From contig JACQLJ010000014.1 of NCBI GenBank assembly GCA_016234065.1, positions 1 to 30,994 on the forward strand: 30,994 bases of DNA, written 5' to 3'. Below, in pieces: positions 23,459-30,994 of this stretch. Source of the stretch: Candidatus Pacearchaeota archaeon. GTDB taxonomy: Archaea; Nanobdellota; Nanobdellia; Pacearchaeales; GW2011-AR1. A program made the position numbers and the translations under genes. The notes under the pieces are model-generated. The model made no database searches. It was given only the letters and a program-made list of their open reading frames with translations, and was not told the DNA's origin. Every line of letters begins with the position of its first letter. Position 1 is the stretch's first letter.

Positions 23459-23997
23459 ATGAATCAACAAAAAATTGCTCAGTTTTCAAAAATTGAGGTA
23501 AGAGAATCTAAAATCCAAGGTAATGGAGTTTTTGCTAAACAGGAAATAAAAAAACTTGACACAATTCTTTTTTTTGAAGGTGAAGAAGTCAATTTAAAAG
23601 AGGTACTAAAAAGAATTTTTGAAGAAGGTAAAGAAAGAGATGGAGACCCCTTGCAGGTAAATGATAAAACTTATATTATTGATTTAGAAGAGATTGCTAA
23701 ATCAGTTAATCATTCATGCAATCCAAATTGTTTTATAAAGGTAAAAACGAGTTATTGGCTTTAAGAGATATAAAAAAAGACGAAGAAATTACATTTGACT
23801 ATTCTACAACAATGGATGAAAATGAAAAACAAAGAAATGGGAAAAAATTATGGTTTTGTGAATGCAATTGCATGGCAGAAAATTGCAGGAAAATTATCAG
23901 TCAATTTAGAGATTTGCCTCTGGAAGTTAAGGACTATTATTTAAAGAATAAACTCACACCTGATTTTATCTTAAGAAACTTCCAAAAAACTTTATAA
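23459..23997 (+). pseudogene. SET-domain protein-lysine methyltransferase, split by a frameshift
   Basis: The domain is encoded in two overlapping frames. 23459-23764 gives residues through NHSCNPNCFIKVK and then stops. The frame at 23716-23997 continues with NELLALRDIKKDEEITFDYS and a post-SET-like Cys cluster (CECNCMAENC). Joining at the run of five A's (23743-23747) by a -1 shift, or one extra A, restores a 179-aa SET protein with GNGVFA (start of SET), NHSCNPNC (SAM/pseudoknot motif), EITFDYS and the Cys cluster, all intact. SET enzymes methylate lysines using SAM. The gene begins 5 nt after rps7, so a ribosomal protein is a plausible target (inference). It may be a sequencing or assembly indel, a recent pseudogene or programmed frameshifting. 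The intact motifs on both sides favour an error or functional shift over old decay. Confidence 0.75.
23991..23997 (+). promoter_or_regulatory. argS promoter inside the SET stop codon
   Basis: The TATA-like TTTATAA spans the last codons of the SET frame, including its TAA, and lies 29 nt before the argS ATG at 24020. This indicates a separate leaderless argS transcript. Confidence 0.55.
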
Positions 23998-24019
23998 TTG
24001 CCTTTTCATTTTATTTATC

Positions 24020-25690
24020 ATGAAAAGTGAAATATCCAGAGTTCTTGTAAAAGTATTAAAAGAAAAAGACCTTGTCTTATCAGAAAAAGAGATTGAAGAT
24101 AAAATTGAGATTCCCCCTTCTTCTGAACTTGGGGACTATGCTTTGCCTTGTTTTTTTCTTGCTGCAAAATTAAGAGAGAACCCTGTGAAAATTGCAAATG
24201 ATTTAAGGAATAAAATAGAGAGAGAAAAAGGGTTTGAGAAGATTGAAGTCAAAGGTGCTTATTTGAATTTTTTTATTGACAAGAGAAGTTTTATTCAAAA
24301 AACAATTAAGGAAGTTTTAGATAAAAAAGAAAAATACGGAAGTTCAGATATTGGAAAAGATAAAAAAATGATGGTTGAACATACAAGCATAAATCCAAAC
24401 GCATCTCCGCATGTCGGGAGGTCACGCAATGCATTTATTGGAGATAGTTTAGTAAAAGTTTTAAGATTTCTAAACCATAATGTTGAAGTCCATTATCTAG
24501 TTAATGATGTTTCAAAACAGATTGCAATGTTGGTTTATGGGAAGGCAGACAATCTAAAGTTTGAAGCAATGCTTAAAAAATACATTTCAGTGGCTGCAAA
24601 AGTAAAAAAATCAAAGAAATCAGAAAAAGAAGTTTTTGGTTTGCTTTATAAATTTGAGCACAATGACAAAGAAACAATAAAAAGATTCAAAAAAATAACA
24701 AAGATTGCTGTTGATGGACAGACAAAGATTCTCAGAAACCTAGGAATAAGATATGACAAATTTGATTATGAGTCAGATTACATAACTGAATCTCAAAAAG
24801 TTCTGGAAAATTTGAAAAAAACAGGTAAAATATTTAATGATGATGGTTGTTGGGTTTTGGACTTGAAGGGAACCAAAATTGAAGGACAGATGAAATCTCC
24901 GGTTCTAGTGCTTACGAGGTCAGACGGCACTGGATTGTATCCATTGAGAGATATAGCTTACACACTTGATAAGATCTCAAAAACAAAAGAAAATATTGTA
25001 GTTCTTGGAGAAGACCAAAAACTTTATTTCCAACAAATAGTTGAAGCATTAAAATTACTCAAATCACCATATCCAAAAGCAGTTCATTACTCATTTATTC
25101 TTTTAAGTGAAAAAGGAAAATCAAGAAAAATGTCAACAAGAAAGGGAGATGTTGTTTTATTGGAAGATTTTGTTGGCGACGCAATAAAAAAAGCAAAGAA
25201 AGAGATTTTAAAAAGGAAAACAAAAGGCGATGCAAAAAAGATTGCAATTGCTGCAGTCAAGTATGCAGTCCTAAAGATTTCTCCAAACAAGTCAATTAAT
25301 TTCAATTTAGGAGACGCCCTCAGTTTTGAAGGGGACACAGGACCATACTTATTGTATAGTTATGCTCGTGCATGCAGCATTCTCAGAAAATCCAAAAACA
25401 AAACCAGAAAATTTTTTAACATAAAAGAAATATCAGATAAAGAATTTCAATTAGTAAAAAATCTTTCTGAATTTCCTGAAATGGTTTTGAATTCTTACAA
25501 AAACTTAAATCCCTCAATAATAGCAAATTATTCTTATGATCTCGCACAAAGTTTTAATGAATTTTATCATTCATGCAAAGTTATTGGAGATGAAAATGAA
25601 AATTTTAGAATTTTTTTAGTTGAATCCTTCAAAATTGTTTTAAAAAACTCTTTAAACCTCTTAGGGATTGAAACAATTAAAAAAATGTGA
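24020..25690 (+). CDS. argS: arginyl-tRNA synthetase
   Basis: 556 aa, class I synthetase that charges tRNA-Arg. The N-terminal ~90 residues are the Arg-S additional domain that binds the tRNA elbow (SSELGDYALPCFFLAAKLRE). The catalytic domain shows VEHTSINPNASPHVGRSRN with the HIGH-equivalent H131-V-G-R, followed by HYLVNDVSKQ. The KMSKS-equivalent is KMSTR (from K370). The C-terminal DALR anticodon-binding domain begins with PYLLYSYARACSILR. The order and length are normal. The tRNA-Arg(TCT) in this window is one of its substrates. It has its own TATA-like box within the preceding gene's end. Confidence 0.96.
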   Translation: MKSEISRVLVKVLKEKDLVLSEKEIEDKIEIPPSSELGDYALPCFFLAAKLRENPVKIANDLRNKIEREKGFEKIEVKGAYLNFFIDKRSFIQKTIKEVLDKKEKYGSSDIGKDKKMMVEHTSINPNASPHVGRSRNAFIGDSLVKVLRFLNHNVEVHYLVNDVSKQIAMLVYGKADNLKFEAMLKKYISVAAKVKKSKKSEKEVFGLLYKFEHNDKETIKRFKKITKIAVDGQTKILRNLGIRYDKFDYESDYITESQKVLENLKKTGKIFNDDGCWVLDLKGTKIEGQMKSPVLVLTRSDGTGLYPLRDIAYTLDKISKTKENIVVLGEDQKLYFQQIVEALKLLKSPYPKAVHYSFILLSEKGKSRKMSTRKGDVVLLEDFVGDAIKKAKKEILKRKTKGDAKKIAIAAVKYAVLKISPNKSINFNLGDALSFEGDTGPYLLYSYARACSILRKSKNKTRKFFNIKEISDKEFQLVKNLSEFPEMVLNSYKNLNPSIIANYSYDLAQSFNEFYHSCKVIGDENENFRIFLVESFKIVLKNSLNLLGIETIKKM

Positions 25691-25740
25691 TGGGTTTCAA
25701 GATTTCACCCTGCCCAGTATAAAATCAAGCATAGGAAACT

Positions 25741-25796
25741 TTTTTAAATAATGCTTGTTTAATAAATAAAAAGGGTTTTTTGTTTGAAAGGAGGTG
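25741..25796 (+). promoter_or_regulatory. TATA box plus strong Shine-Dalgarno site
   Basis: TTTTTAAATA at 25741-25750 predicts a transcript start near 25770 and a leader of about 30 nt. The leader ends with AAAGGAGGTG (25787-25796), a near-perfect match to the 3' end of 16S rRNA, six bases from GGAGG to the ATG at 25801. Most other transcription units here appear leaderless, so this gene stands out as adapted to efficient leadered translation. Confidence 0.75.
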
Positions 25797-25800
25797 TTAA

Positions 25801-26019
25801 ATGGCAAGGAAAGAGAGCAGTGTGTTGAATTTTGTTGTATGGCTAACAGGAGTGATTGTTTCTTTGGCGGTAGGTTCTGGTTTAGCTGAAGGAATTTTAA
25901 GATTACCTAGATGGCTTGGAGGACTGACCGATCCGGGAATGCTTGTAACAGTGTTGGCGGGATGGGTGGTTATAATAACCACAGTTGTAGCGGTTTTGTT
26001 GGCGCTACTTCGCAAATAA
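25801..26019 (+). CDS. 72-aa two-helix membrane protein, probably highly expressed
   Basis: Two strongly hydrophobic segments, about residues 9-30 (LNFVVWLTGVIVSLAVGSGL) and 47-69 (MLVTVLAGWVVIITTVVAVL), are joined by a loop LRLPRWLGGLTDPG. Ends are basic (MARKESS and LLRK). The small size, hairpin topology and Gly-rich helices resemble small pore- or coat-forming membrane proteins, but no family was recognised. It is preceded by the best ribosome-binding site in the window and by its own TATA-like box, which suggests a high demand for the protein. It stands alone between argS and the convergent TrmB gene. Confidence 0.75.
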   Translation: MARKESSVLNFVVWLTGVIVSLAVGSGLAEGILRLPRWLGGLTDPGMLVTVLAGWVVIITTVVAVLLALLRK

Positions 26020-26150
26020 ATATATTTTTATTTACTATTTCTTATTTTTTAATTTTGGAATTTTTTATATAAATTCTTATAAAAAAAGTTATAAACGACC
26101 ATTTAAAGTAATAATAAATTCCCATCCATTTGGATTTAAGAATTAATTTA

Positions 26151-26234
26151 CTTAACCGCTTTCATTTCCTTCCGGAGTTTTCACAAAGTAAAACTACGCA
26201 GGATGAAATCACTTCACAGATTTCATTTCCTTCC
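26151..26234 (-). repeat. TrmB gene-tail duplication with dispersed repeat copy 2
   Basis: The last 23 bases before the TrmB stop (26212-26234) recur at 26151-26173 with three mismatches. Read on the minus strand the copy encodes RKEMKAVK plus a stop, against WKEMKSVK plus a stop in the gene. The 38 bp between the copies contain most of a 31-bp element (26169-26199) that matches 18167-18197 with one mismatch. The arrangement looks like a small insertion that duplicated or replaced the gene tail. A hairpin (ATGAAATC/GATTTCAT) spans the stop codon. Confidence 0.75.
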
Positions 26235-27015
26235 ATGCAAGTTCAAATAAATCCTCAAGTGCCGCAGCAAAGAACTCTGTGTTTATCCATACTCCTGTAT
26301 CATAATTAGGATGGAATTTTTCATCGTCCAATAGCATGAACATAACTTGATTTGAATCAATCACTATAAATCTTGCTCTGATTTTTTCCATATCTCTTAT
26401 TTCCGCAACCTTTTTCAATTCTTTAGCAACTTTTACATTGTTGCTGTTTATCGGCGCAGCTATTCTAACTTTTACACCCATTTTTTTTGCTCTTTCCAAG
26501 CTTGGCATTAACGCTTCAAACTTTCTGCTCAATCCTTCTTTTGTAGTGAGAATTGTTATTGTCTTTTCAGCATTTCTTATCATCATGTCAAGATGATTGT
26601 AAAGATTTTGCCTTCCTCTTAAACTCCCAGAAAGTTCAGATGGCTCAATAAATTTTATTCCTTGATTGAACAAATTATTGAGTTCATGTATAACTTCATC
26701 TTCTTTCAATGTCTCCAGTCGTTTTGTTCTTTCCTGCGCATCTTTTGCCAAATTTCTTTTTACTCTTTCTACCACCTCTTCTGGCTTTAATGCGATGAAT
26801 TTTATTGGCTTTCCCAATTTCATTACAATGAATCCTTTTTTGTCCAAGCTTTCCAAAATATCATAAGTTCTACTTCTTGGAACATCAGAAATACTGCTCA
26901 ATTCTCCTGCAGTGCTGGTGCCTCTTGATAAAAGTGCCGCCCATACCCTTACTTCGTATAGATTAAGGTCAAAAATTTTTCTTAATCTGCCTAAAAATTC
27001 TTCCTTTATTATCAT
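26209..27015 (-). CDS. TrmB-family transcriptional regulator
   Basis: 268 aa. The N-terminal winged helix (about residues 15-80: LYEVRVWAALLSRGTSTAGE, VPRSRTYDILESLDKKGFIV) is the TrmB type, with recognition helix SRTYDILESLDKKGF. A coiled linker (about 85-115) follows, then a C-terminal PLD-like domain (about 125-260) as in TrmB effector domains. It includes ITILTTKEGL, VKVRIAAPINSNN and ARFIVIDSNQVMFMLLDDE. The sugar-binding signature of classic TrmB is not evident, so the effector is unknown. A TATA-like box at 27035-27044 is 29 nt from the ATG. The gene end is duplicated downstream (26151-26173). No operon partner is visible. Confidence 0.9.
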   Translation of the reverse strand: MIIKEEFLGRLRKIFDLNLYEVRVWAALLSRGTSTAGELSSISDVPRSRTYDILESLDKKGFIVMKLGKPIKFIALKPEEVVERVKRNLAKDAQERTKRLETLKEDEVIHELNNLFNQGIKFIEPSELSGSLRGRQNLYNHLDMMIRNAEKTITILTTKEGLSRKFEALMPSLERAKKMGVKVRIAAPINSNNVKVAKELKKVAEIRDMEKIRARFIVIDSNQVMFMLLDDEKFHPNYDTGVWINTEFFAAALEDLFELAWKEMKSVK

Positions 27016-27075
27016 TTTATTTTTTGGTTGGCTTACTTTTAAACATTGTTATGATAAAAGAACGAAATCCAATTA

Positions 27076-29931
27076 TTACTTACTGGTGGTTATTATTGCT
27101 ATTTTTCCTCTTTTATCCTTTATTCTGAAATCTATTTTATTTTTAAATTTTTCCTTGCCAGTCGTGACACTTTTAAGTATCTTTATTGTTGAAGAATTTG
27201 TTCTTTCCTGAAGGAAATTTTCTTGTTTTTTCAGCATTTCACTTAATTCATCGTCTTCTGAGAATACCTCCAATTTGATTTTGTCCTGTTTTTGCAGTCC
27301 TAATTTTTTCCTGAAGTCCTGGACCAATCTTGACATTTCTCTTGCGTAGCCCTCTGCTTCAAGTTCTGGTGTCAATTGAGTGTCTAAATCAACAAGAACT
27401 CTATTATTTTTATCATCTTTAATAATAACCTCTTTTACATTAAGTTCTTTTTTAATTATTTTCTCATATTTCCTGATTAATAATTTATTATCTTTGCTAT
27501 GTGTAGATAATATCACTTTTTGTATCGGCCATTTAAGCCCAATCTTTTTCTCATCTCTTATTTTTAATCCCAAAGATATTATGTCTCTCACTTGCCTCAT
27601 ATCTACTAATAAATTTACATCTATTTTTTTCTTATCAAACTTAGGGTAATTTTCTAAATGAACAGATTTGTTTTTTCCATTAATGGACTGATAAATTTTT
27701 TCCGCAACAAAAGGAATTATCGGCGCAATAATTTTTGATAAATTCTCTAAAAGATATCTTAAAGTTTCTCTGGCATTTTTATCTTTTTCAAACCTTTCTC
27801 TGTTGATTCTGATATACCATGTAGATAGGTCTTCAACAAACTGCTTTATTTCTTCGCATGCCTTTATTGTATTATACTTTTCCAAATGGTTTTCAACATT
27901 TACGCCAAATTCATTGACTCTGGAAATAATCCACCTGTCTGTAAGATCTTTACTTTTAGGATTTCCCTTATCTTTTCTTTTAGCCATATCATAAAATCTT
28001 GAACTATTGTATACCAGTGAAATAACTTTTTTGTATGCCTCATCAACATTTTTTTCAGAGAAGTTTAAATTCTCTGCATTCATAACTGGGCTAGACATTA
28101 AATAGAATCTTAGTGCATCTACACCATATTTTTTTATTAATATCATCGGGTCTGTGAAGTTGTTTTTACTTTTGCTCATTTTTTCTCCATCTTCAGCCAA
28201 GATTGTCCCTGTGGTTACAACATTCTCTACTGGCATTTCATCAAACAATATTCCTGAAAGAACAATCATGTAGTAAAACCATGCCCTTACTTGCGCTATG
28301 TATTCTGCAACAAATTGCGCAGGAAAGTTCTTTTCAAAAAAATCTTTGTTTTCAAATGGATAATGGAATTGGGCAAAAGGCATGGCTCCTGATTCAAACC
28401 AGCAGTCCAAAACTTCAGGGATTCTTCTGAATTCTTTTTTATCTTTTACTAAAATTATTTTATCAAGGTAATCTTTATGCAGGTCTATTTTTCCTTTTAG
28501 GTTTTTTGCATATTTTTTTAATTCCTTTATGCTTCCAAGAACTAATTTCTCTCCGTCTTTAGAAACCCAAACAGGAATTGCTGTTGCCCAATATCTGTTT
28601 CTGGAAATATTCCAGTCAGGAGCTGTTTCAATAGTATATTTTACTCTGCCTTCTTTTAGAAATTCAGGATACCAGTTCATTTTTTGACTTAACTCCAGGA
28701 TTTTTGGCTTGATTTTTTGTATGTTAACAAACCATGCAGGAATTGCCCTATAAATCAATTTTGTTTCGCATCTATAACAAAAAGGATATTCATGTTCTAG
28801 ATTTTTTATTAAAAAGATTTTTCCTTGTTTTTTTAAATAATTGATTATATCATCATTTGAATCATGAACGAATTTTCCTTCAAAATCTTTAATCTGTTTT
28901 GTGAATCTTCCTTTTTCATCAACTGGCTGGACGATTGAGATTCCATATTTCTTTCCTATTTCATAATCATTCTCTCCGAATGCAGGAGCAGTATGGACAA
29001 TTCCTGTTCCTTCTTCCGCAGTCACAAAATCTCCGACTAAAAACTTGAATGCATTTGAGTCCTTAAAATATGGAAATAATGGCTCGTATTCCATACCTTC
29101 TAGCTTCCTTCCTTTTATTTCTTCAACAATTTTATATTTTTCGGGATTTTTGAAGAAAACATCAAGAAGTTTTTTCGCTAATAAATATGTCTCGCCATTT
29201 TTATCTTTAACATATACATATTCTAGATTTGAATTAACAGTCAAGGCCAAATTTGATGGGAGTGTCCAAGGAGTTGTAGTCCATGCCAATGCAAATGCAT
29301 CTTTATTTTTAATTTTGAATTTCACAACAATTGAGTCCTCTTTTATATTTTTGTAAGAATTATCCATTGCGATCTCTGCTTTTGCCAAAGGTGTGGAGCA
29401 TCTTGGACAATATAACAAAACCTTTTCTCCTTCATACAGATAATTTTTTTCCCATAAATTCTTGAAAGCCCACCAGACCGACTCAATATAATCATTGTCC
29501 ATTGTTTTGTAAGAGTTTTTCATATCAACCCATCTTCCAATCCTCTCAATGACTTTTTCCCATTCATCAGCAAATCCCAGAACCTTGCTTCTGCAATAGT
29601 CATTGAATTTTTTTACGCCCATTTTTTCAATTTCATCCTTGGAATTTATTCCTAGTGCTTTTTCCGCAATATTTTCTATAGGCAATCCATGGCAGTCCCA
29701 GCCCCAAACTCTCTGAACATATTTTCCTTTCATTGTCCAGAATCTTCCATAAACATCTTTTGTAACAGAACCAAGAATGTGTCCGTAATGAGGAGTTCCT
29801 GTAGCAAAAGGAGGCCCGTCATAAAAAATATATTGTTTCTTCCCTTTTGTTTTTTTCAGGGATTTTTCAAACGTCTTATCCTTTCTCCAGAATTCCAATA
29901 TCTCTTCTTCTGTTTTACTAAAATCAGACAT
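27076..29931 (-). CDS. ileS: isoleucyl-tRNA synthetase
   Basis: 951 aa, class I synthetase that charges tRNA-Ile. PHYGHILGS carries the HIGH motif (48-51), preceded by YDGPPFATGT. The editing domain contains the AWTTTPWTLPSNLAL segment and GTGIVHTAPAFGENDYEIG. WDCHGLPIE and YRAIPAWFVNI are present. KMSKSKNN lies at about 584-591. The region after it is the anticodon-binding helical domain, ending with a shortened C-terminal domain (YAREMSRLVQDFRKKLGLQK). It is about 80-100 residues shorter than many archaeal IleRS, mostly at the C-terminus. A TATA-like box at 29951-29960 is about 29 nt from the ATG. It is divergent from the 44-aa microprotein gene. Confidence 0.96.
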   Translation of the reverse strand: MSDFSKTEEEILEFWRKDKTFEKSLKKTKGKKQYIFYDGPPFATGTPHYGHILGSVTKDVYGRFWTMKGKYVQRVWGWDCHGLPIENIAEKALGINSKDEIEKMGVKKFNDYCRSKVLGFADEWEKVIERIGRWVDMKNSYKTMDNDYIESVWWAFKNLWEKNYLYEGEKVLLYCPRCSTPLAKAEIAMDNSYKNIKEDSIVVKFKIKNKDAFALAWTTTPWTLPSNLALTVNSNLEYVYVKDKNGETYLLAKKLLDVFFKNPEKYKIVEEIKGRKLEGMEYEPLFPYFKDSNAFKFLVGDFVTAEEGTGIVHTAPAFGENDYEIGKKYGISIVQPVDEKGRFTKQIKDFEGKFVHDSNDDIINYLKKQGKIFLIKNLEHEYPFCYRCETKLIYRAIPAWFVNIQKIKPKILELSQKMNWYPEFLKEGRVKYTIETAPDWNISRNRYWATAIPVWVSKDGEKLVLGSIKELKKYAKNLKGKIDLHKDYLDKIILVKDKKEFRRIPEVLDCWFESGAMPFAQFHYPFENKDFFEKNFPAQFVAEYIAQVRAWFYYMIVLSGILFDEMPVENVVTTGTILAEDGEKMSKSKNNFTDPMILIKKYGVDALRFYLMSSPVMNAENLNFSEKNVDEAYKKVISLVYNSSRFYDMAKRKDKGNPKSKDLTDRWIISRVNEFGVNVENHLEKYNTIKACEEIKQFVEDLSTWYIRINRERFEKDKNARETLRYLLENLSKIIAPIIPFVAEKIYQSINGKNKSVHLENYPKFDKKKIDVNLLVDMRQVRDIISLGLKIRDEKKIGLKWPIQKVILSTHSKDNKLLIRKYEKIIKKELNVKEVIIKDDKNNRVLVDLDTQLTPELEAEGYAREMSRLVQDFRKKLGLQKQDKIKLEVFSEDDELSEMLKKQENFLQERTNSSTIKILKSVTTGKEKFKNKIDFRIKDKRGKIAIITTSK

Positions 29932-30013
29932 ACTAACTCTAGATTTTTATTATTTTAAAACCTTACCGCAAGAATTTCACAAGGTTTAAAAATCCCTTAA
30001 TTGTGAGATTTTT

Positions 30014-30148
30014 ATGTGTTTGGATTGTGGTCCAGAAGGAGTAAGAGTTGACAATCTCTACCAAAGTAGAGGTAGAAATTACGAACTTGCTAGCAGGCAC
30101 TATGAAGCGGGAAGTGGAAATTACGAATCCAGAAGACACAATCTATAA
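30014..30148 (+). CDS. 44-aa CxxC microprotein, Tyr/Arg-rich
   Basis: A short frame from ATG 30014 to TAA 30146-30148. The protein begins MCLDCGPEGVRVDNLYQSRG with a CxxC pair that could bind zinc or iron in a dimer. It continues with an Arg/Tyr/Asn-rich tail containing three near-repeats (RNYELAS, RHYEAGS, GNYESRR). No family was recognised. A TATA-like TTTAAAAA at 29985-29992 is 29 nt before the ATG, exactly the leaderless spacing seen for the known genes, so it is probably expressed. It is divergent from ileS and converges on dphB, 3 nt away. Confidence 0.6.
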   Translation: MCLDCGPEGVRVDNLYQSRGRNYELASRHYEAGSGNYESRRHNL

Positions 30149-30151
30149 AAT

Positions 30152-30871
30152 TTATTTGTGATTCTCTAAAAATTCCTTCTCCATAAAGTGCAGTTCTTTT
30201 GCAGGAATTATAATACAGAACGGAGATTTAATTTCTTTTTTTGTCAAATTTGATGGCTTATCGTAAAAGATTTTGCTTTCTTTAGTCCCAAGTTTGGAGC
30301 AAACTACGATTTTGTCAAATTTTACTTTGTTCTTTGCTGAAATTTCTAATTGTTTCAAAGATTTGCTAAATTCCAATCCAATATCAACTAAAATCAATGA
30401 ATGGGATTTTATTGACTGATTTTCTTTTATAATTTCAATGAAACTTTCGGGCTTGAAGCTTTTTTCCCACTTAGGCATTGAAGCAATCTTGCCGAATTTG
30501 TATATCTGCAGCCCTGTCTCAGCAACAGCGTCAAAGATTGATGCATTGTGGAACACTTCGTATTCAACTTTATTTTTTCTTAATTCATGAAGCAAGGAGA
30601 TGTGGGTAGTAGCAGTTAAAGGAGAACCATATACAAGAATAGCAATTTCTCTTTTTCTTGATTCTTCTATGATTTTAGGTGTTTCATTTTCCATAAAATC
30701 TCTTTCCAGCGATTCAGCTTTTACCCCTATGGCCTTTTCCAATTCTTCTTTTTTGTAAGGAAATTCAACTGTGTAAGTTTCAAGATAGATTTTATCGCAT
30801 TTTTTCAATGTATTCAGGGATTCAATAGAAAGCCCTTTTTCATTCAGCCCCAGTCCTATGAGATATAACAT
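30152..30871 (-). CDS. dphB: diphthine synthase
   Basis: 239 aa, a SAM-dependent methyltransferase of the diphthamide pathway. It methylates the modified His of elongation factor 2. Family features are the N-terminal MLYLIGLGLNEKGLSIESLN, KCDKIYLETYT, the loop VYGSPLTATTHISLLHELRK that binds SAM, FHNASIFDAVAETGLQIYKF with the GLQIYKFG motif, and KIVVCSKLGTKE near the end. The length is slightly below the usual ~260 aa, with a shortened middle section. Its presence implies diphthamide-modified EF2. TATA-like TTTTAAAATA on the minus strand (about 30891-30900) is 29 nt from the ATG. Confidence 0.95.
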   Translation of the reverse strand: MLYLIGLGLNEKGLSIESLNTLKKCDKIYLETYTVEFPYKKEELEKAIGVKAESLERDFMENETPKIIEESRKREIAILVYGSPLTATTHISLLHELRKNKVEYEVFHNASIFDAVAETGLQIYKFGKIASMPKWEKSFKPESFIEIIKENQSIKSHSLILVDIGLEFSKSLKQLEISAKNKVKFDKIVVCSKLGTKESKIFYDKPSNLTKKEIKSPFCIIIPAKELHFMEKEFLENHK

Positions 30872-30884
30872 TTTACAGATTAAT

Positions 30885-30930
30885 GAGATATATTTTAAAA
30901 ATTATCTCGTAAAAAATGATGTCATTTTTT
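30885..30930. promoter_or_regulatory. two inverted repeats between dphB and the 30972 gene
   Basis: GAGATA (30885-30890) and TATCTC (30903-30908) flank the dphB TATA-like box symmetrically. A second, perfect repeat AAAAAATGA-tg-TCATTTTTT (30911-30930) lies between the two divergent promoters. Both could be operator sites. No regulator can be assigned. In such AT-rich DNA short inverted repeats can also be chance. Confidence 0.35.
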
Positions 30931-30971
30931 GATGATTAGATAAGTATAAATACTTTTTTTCACAGAAAACT

Positions 30972-30994
30972 ATGAAAAGGGGCCCAAATAAAAT
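30972..30994 (+). CDS. start of a gene cut by the window edge
   Basis: An ATG at 30972 follows a TATA-like TATAAAT (30945-30951) by 27 nt, the usual leaderless spacing. Only MKRGPNK and two bases of the next codon are visible. The protein cannot be identified. Confidence 0.4.

Noticed and set aside
25700..25712. Third partial copy of the dispersed element after argS
   Set aside because: Only GATTTCACCCTGC resembles the sequence flanking copy 2 (12 of 13 bases), and the 31-bp core is absent. Chance or a short shared motif is as likely.

Overview
The window comes from an AT-rich archaeal genome, most likely a DPANN-type lineage (Woesearchaeota/Pacearchaeota-like; the exact phylum is inference). 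Archaeal identity rests on TFB, ribosomal protein S8e, an Sm-like protein, archaeal RNase Z, diphthine synthase, a TrmB-family regulator, a tRNA with a bulge-helix-bulge intron, and tRNAs without encoded CCA. Most first genes of transcription units have a TATA-like box 27-31 nt upstream of their ATG, which indicates leaderless mRNAs and was used here to choose starts. No transposase, integrase or CRISPR array was seen.

Layout. Positions 1-9.2 kb hold tRNA-Val, a 32-bp tandem repeat, a small membrane protein, a 45-aa ribbon-helix-helix-like ORF, a pilin-like surface protein and a 2133-aa secreted protein ending in a soluble lytic transglycosylase (GH23-like) domain. A duplicated tail of tRNA-Leu follows. 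Positions 9.3-13.2 kb are housekeeping: TFB and S8e (minus), then Sm-like protein, RNase Z and malic enzyme (plus). Positions 13.2-18.2 kb form a copper-handling locus: a divergent membrane-tethered winged-helix protein, then Met-rich membrane protein, cupredoxin, CPLC membrane protein, ArsR regulator, Met-rich small membrane protein, CopZ and CopA. An ABC exporter follows at 18.3-20.1 kb. Positions 20.1-21.8 kb hold an intron-containing tRNA-Arg, an unknown small protein, tRNA-Cys with a duplicated tail, an HGS-motif protein and an RBBP9-like hydrolase. Positions 21.9-24.0 kb are a ribosomal operon (S12, two unknown ORFs, S7) ending in a frameshifted SET-domain methyltransferase. Positions 24.0-31 kb carry argS, a small two-helix membrane protein with a strong Shine-Dalgarno site, a TrmB regulator with a duplicated tail, ileS, a 44-aa CxxC microprotein, dphB and the start of one more gene.

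How the parts fit. The copper genes form a self-contained import, buffering and efflux set with two candidate regulators and palindromic sites at both promoters. The surface cluster pairs a pilin-like protein with a very large exoprotein whose C-terminal enzyme domain normally cuts bacterial peptidoglycan, a polymer archaea do not make. Several short repeats sit at gene and tRNA 3' ends.
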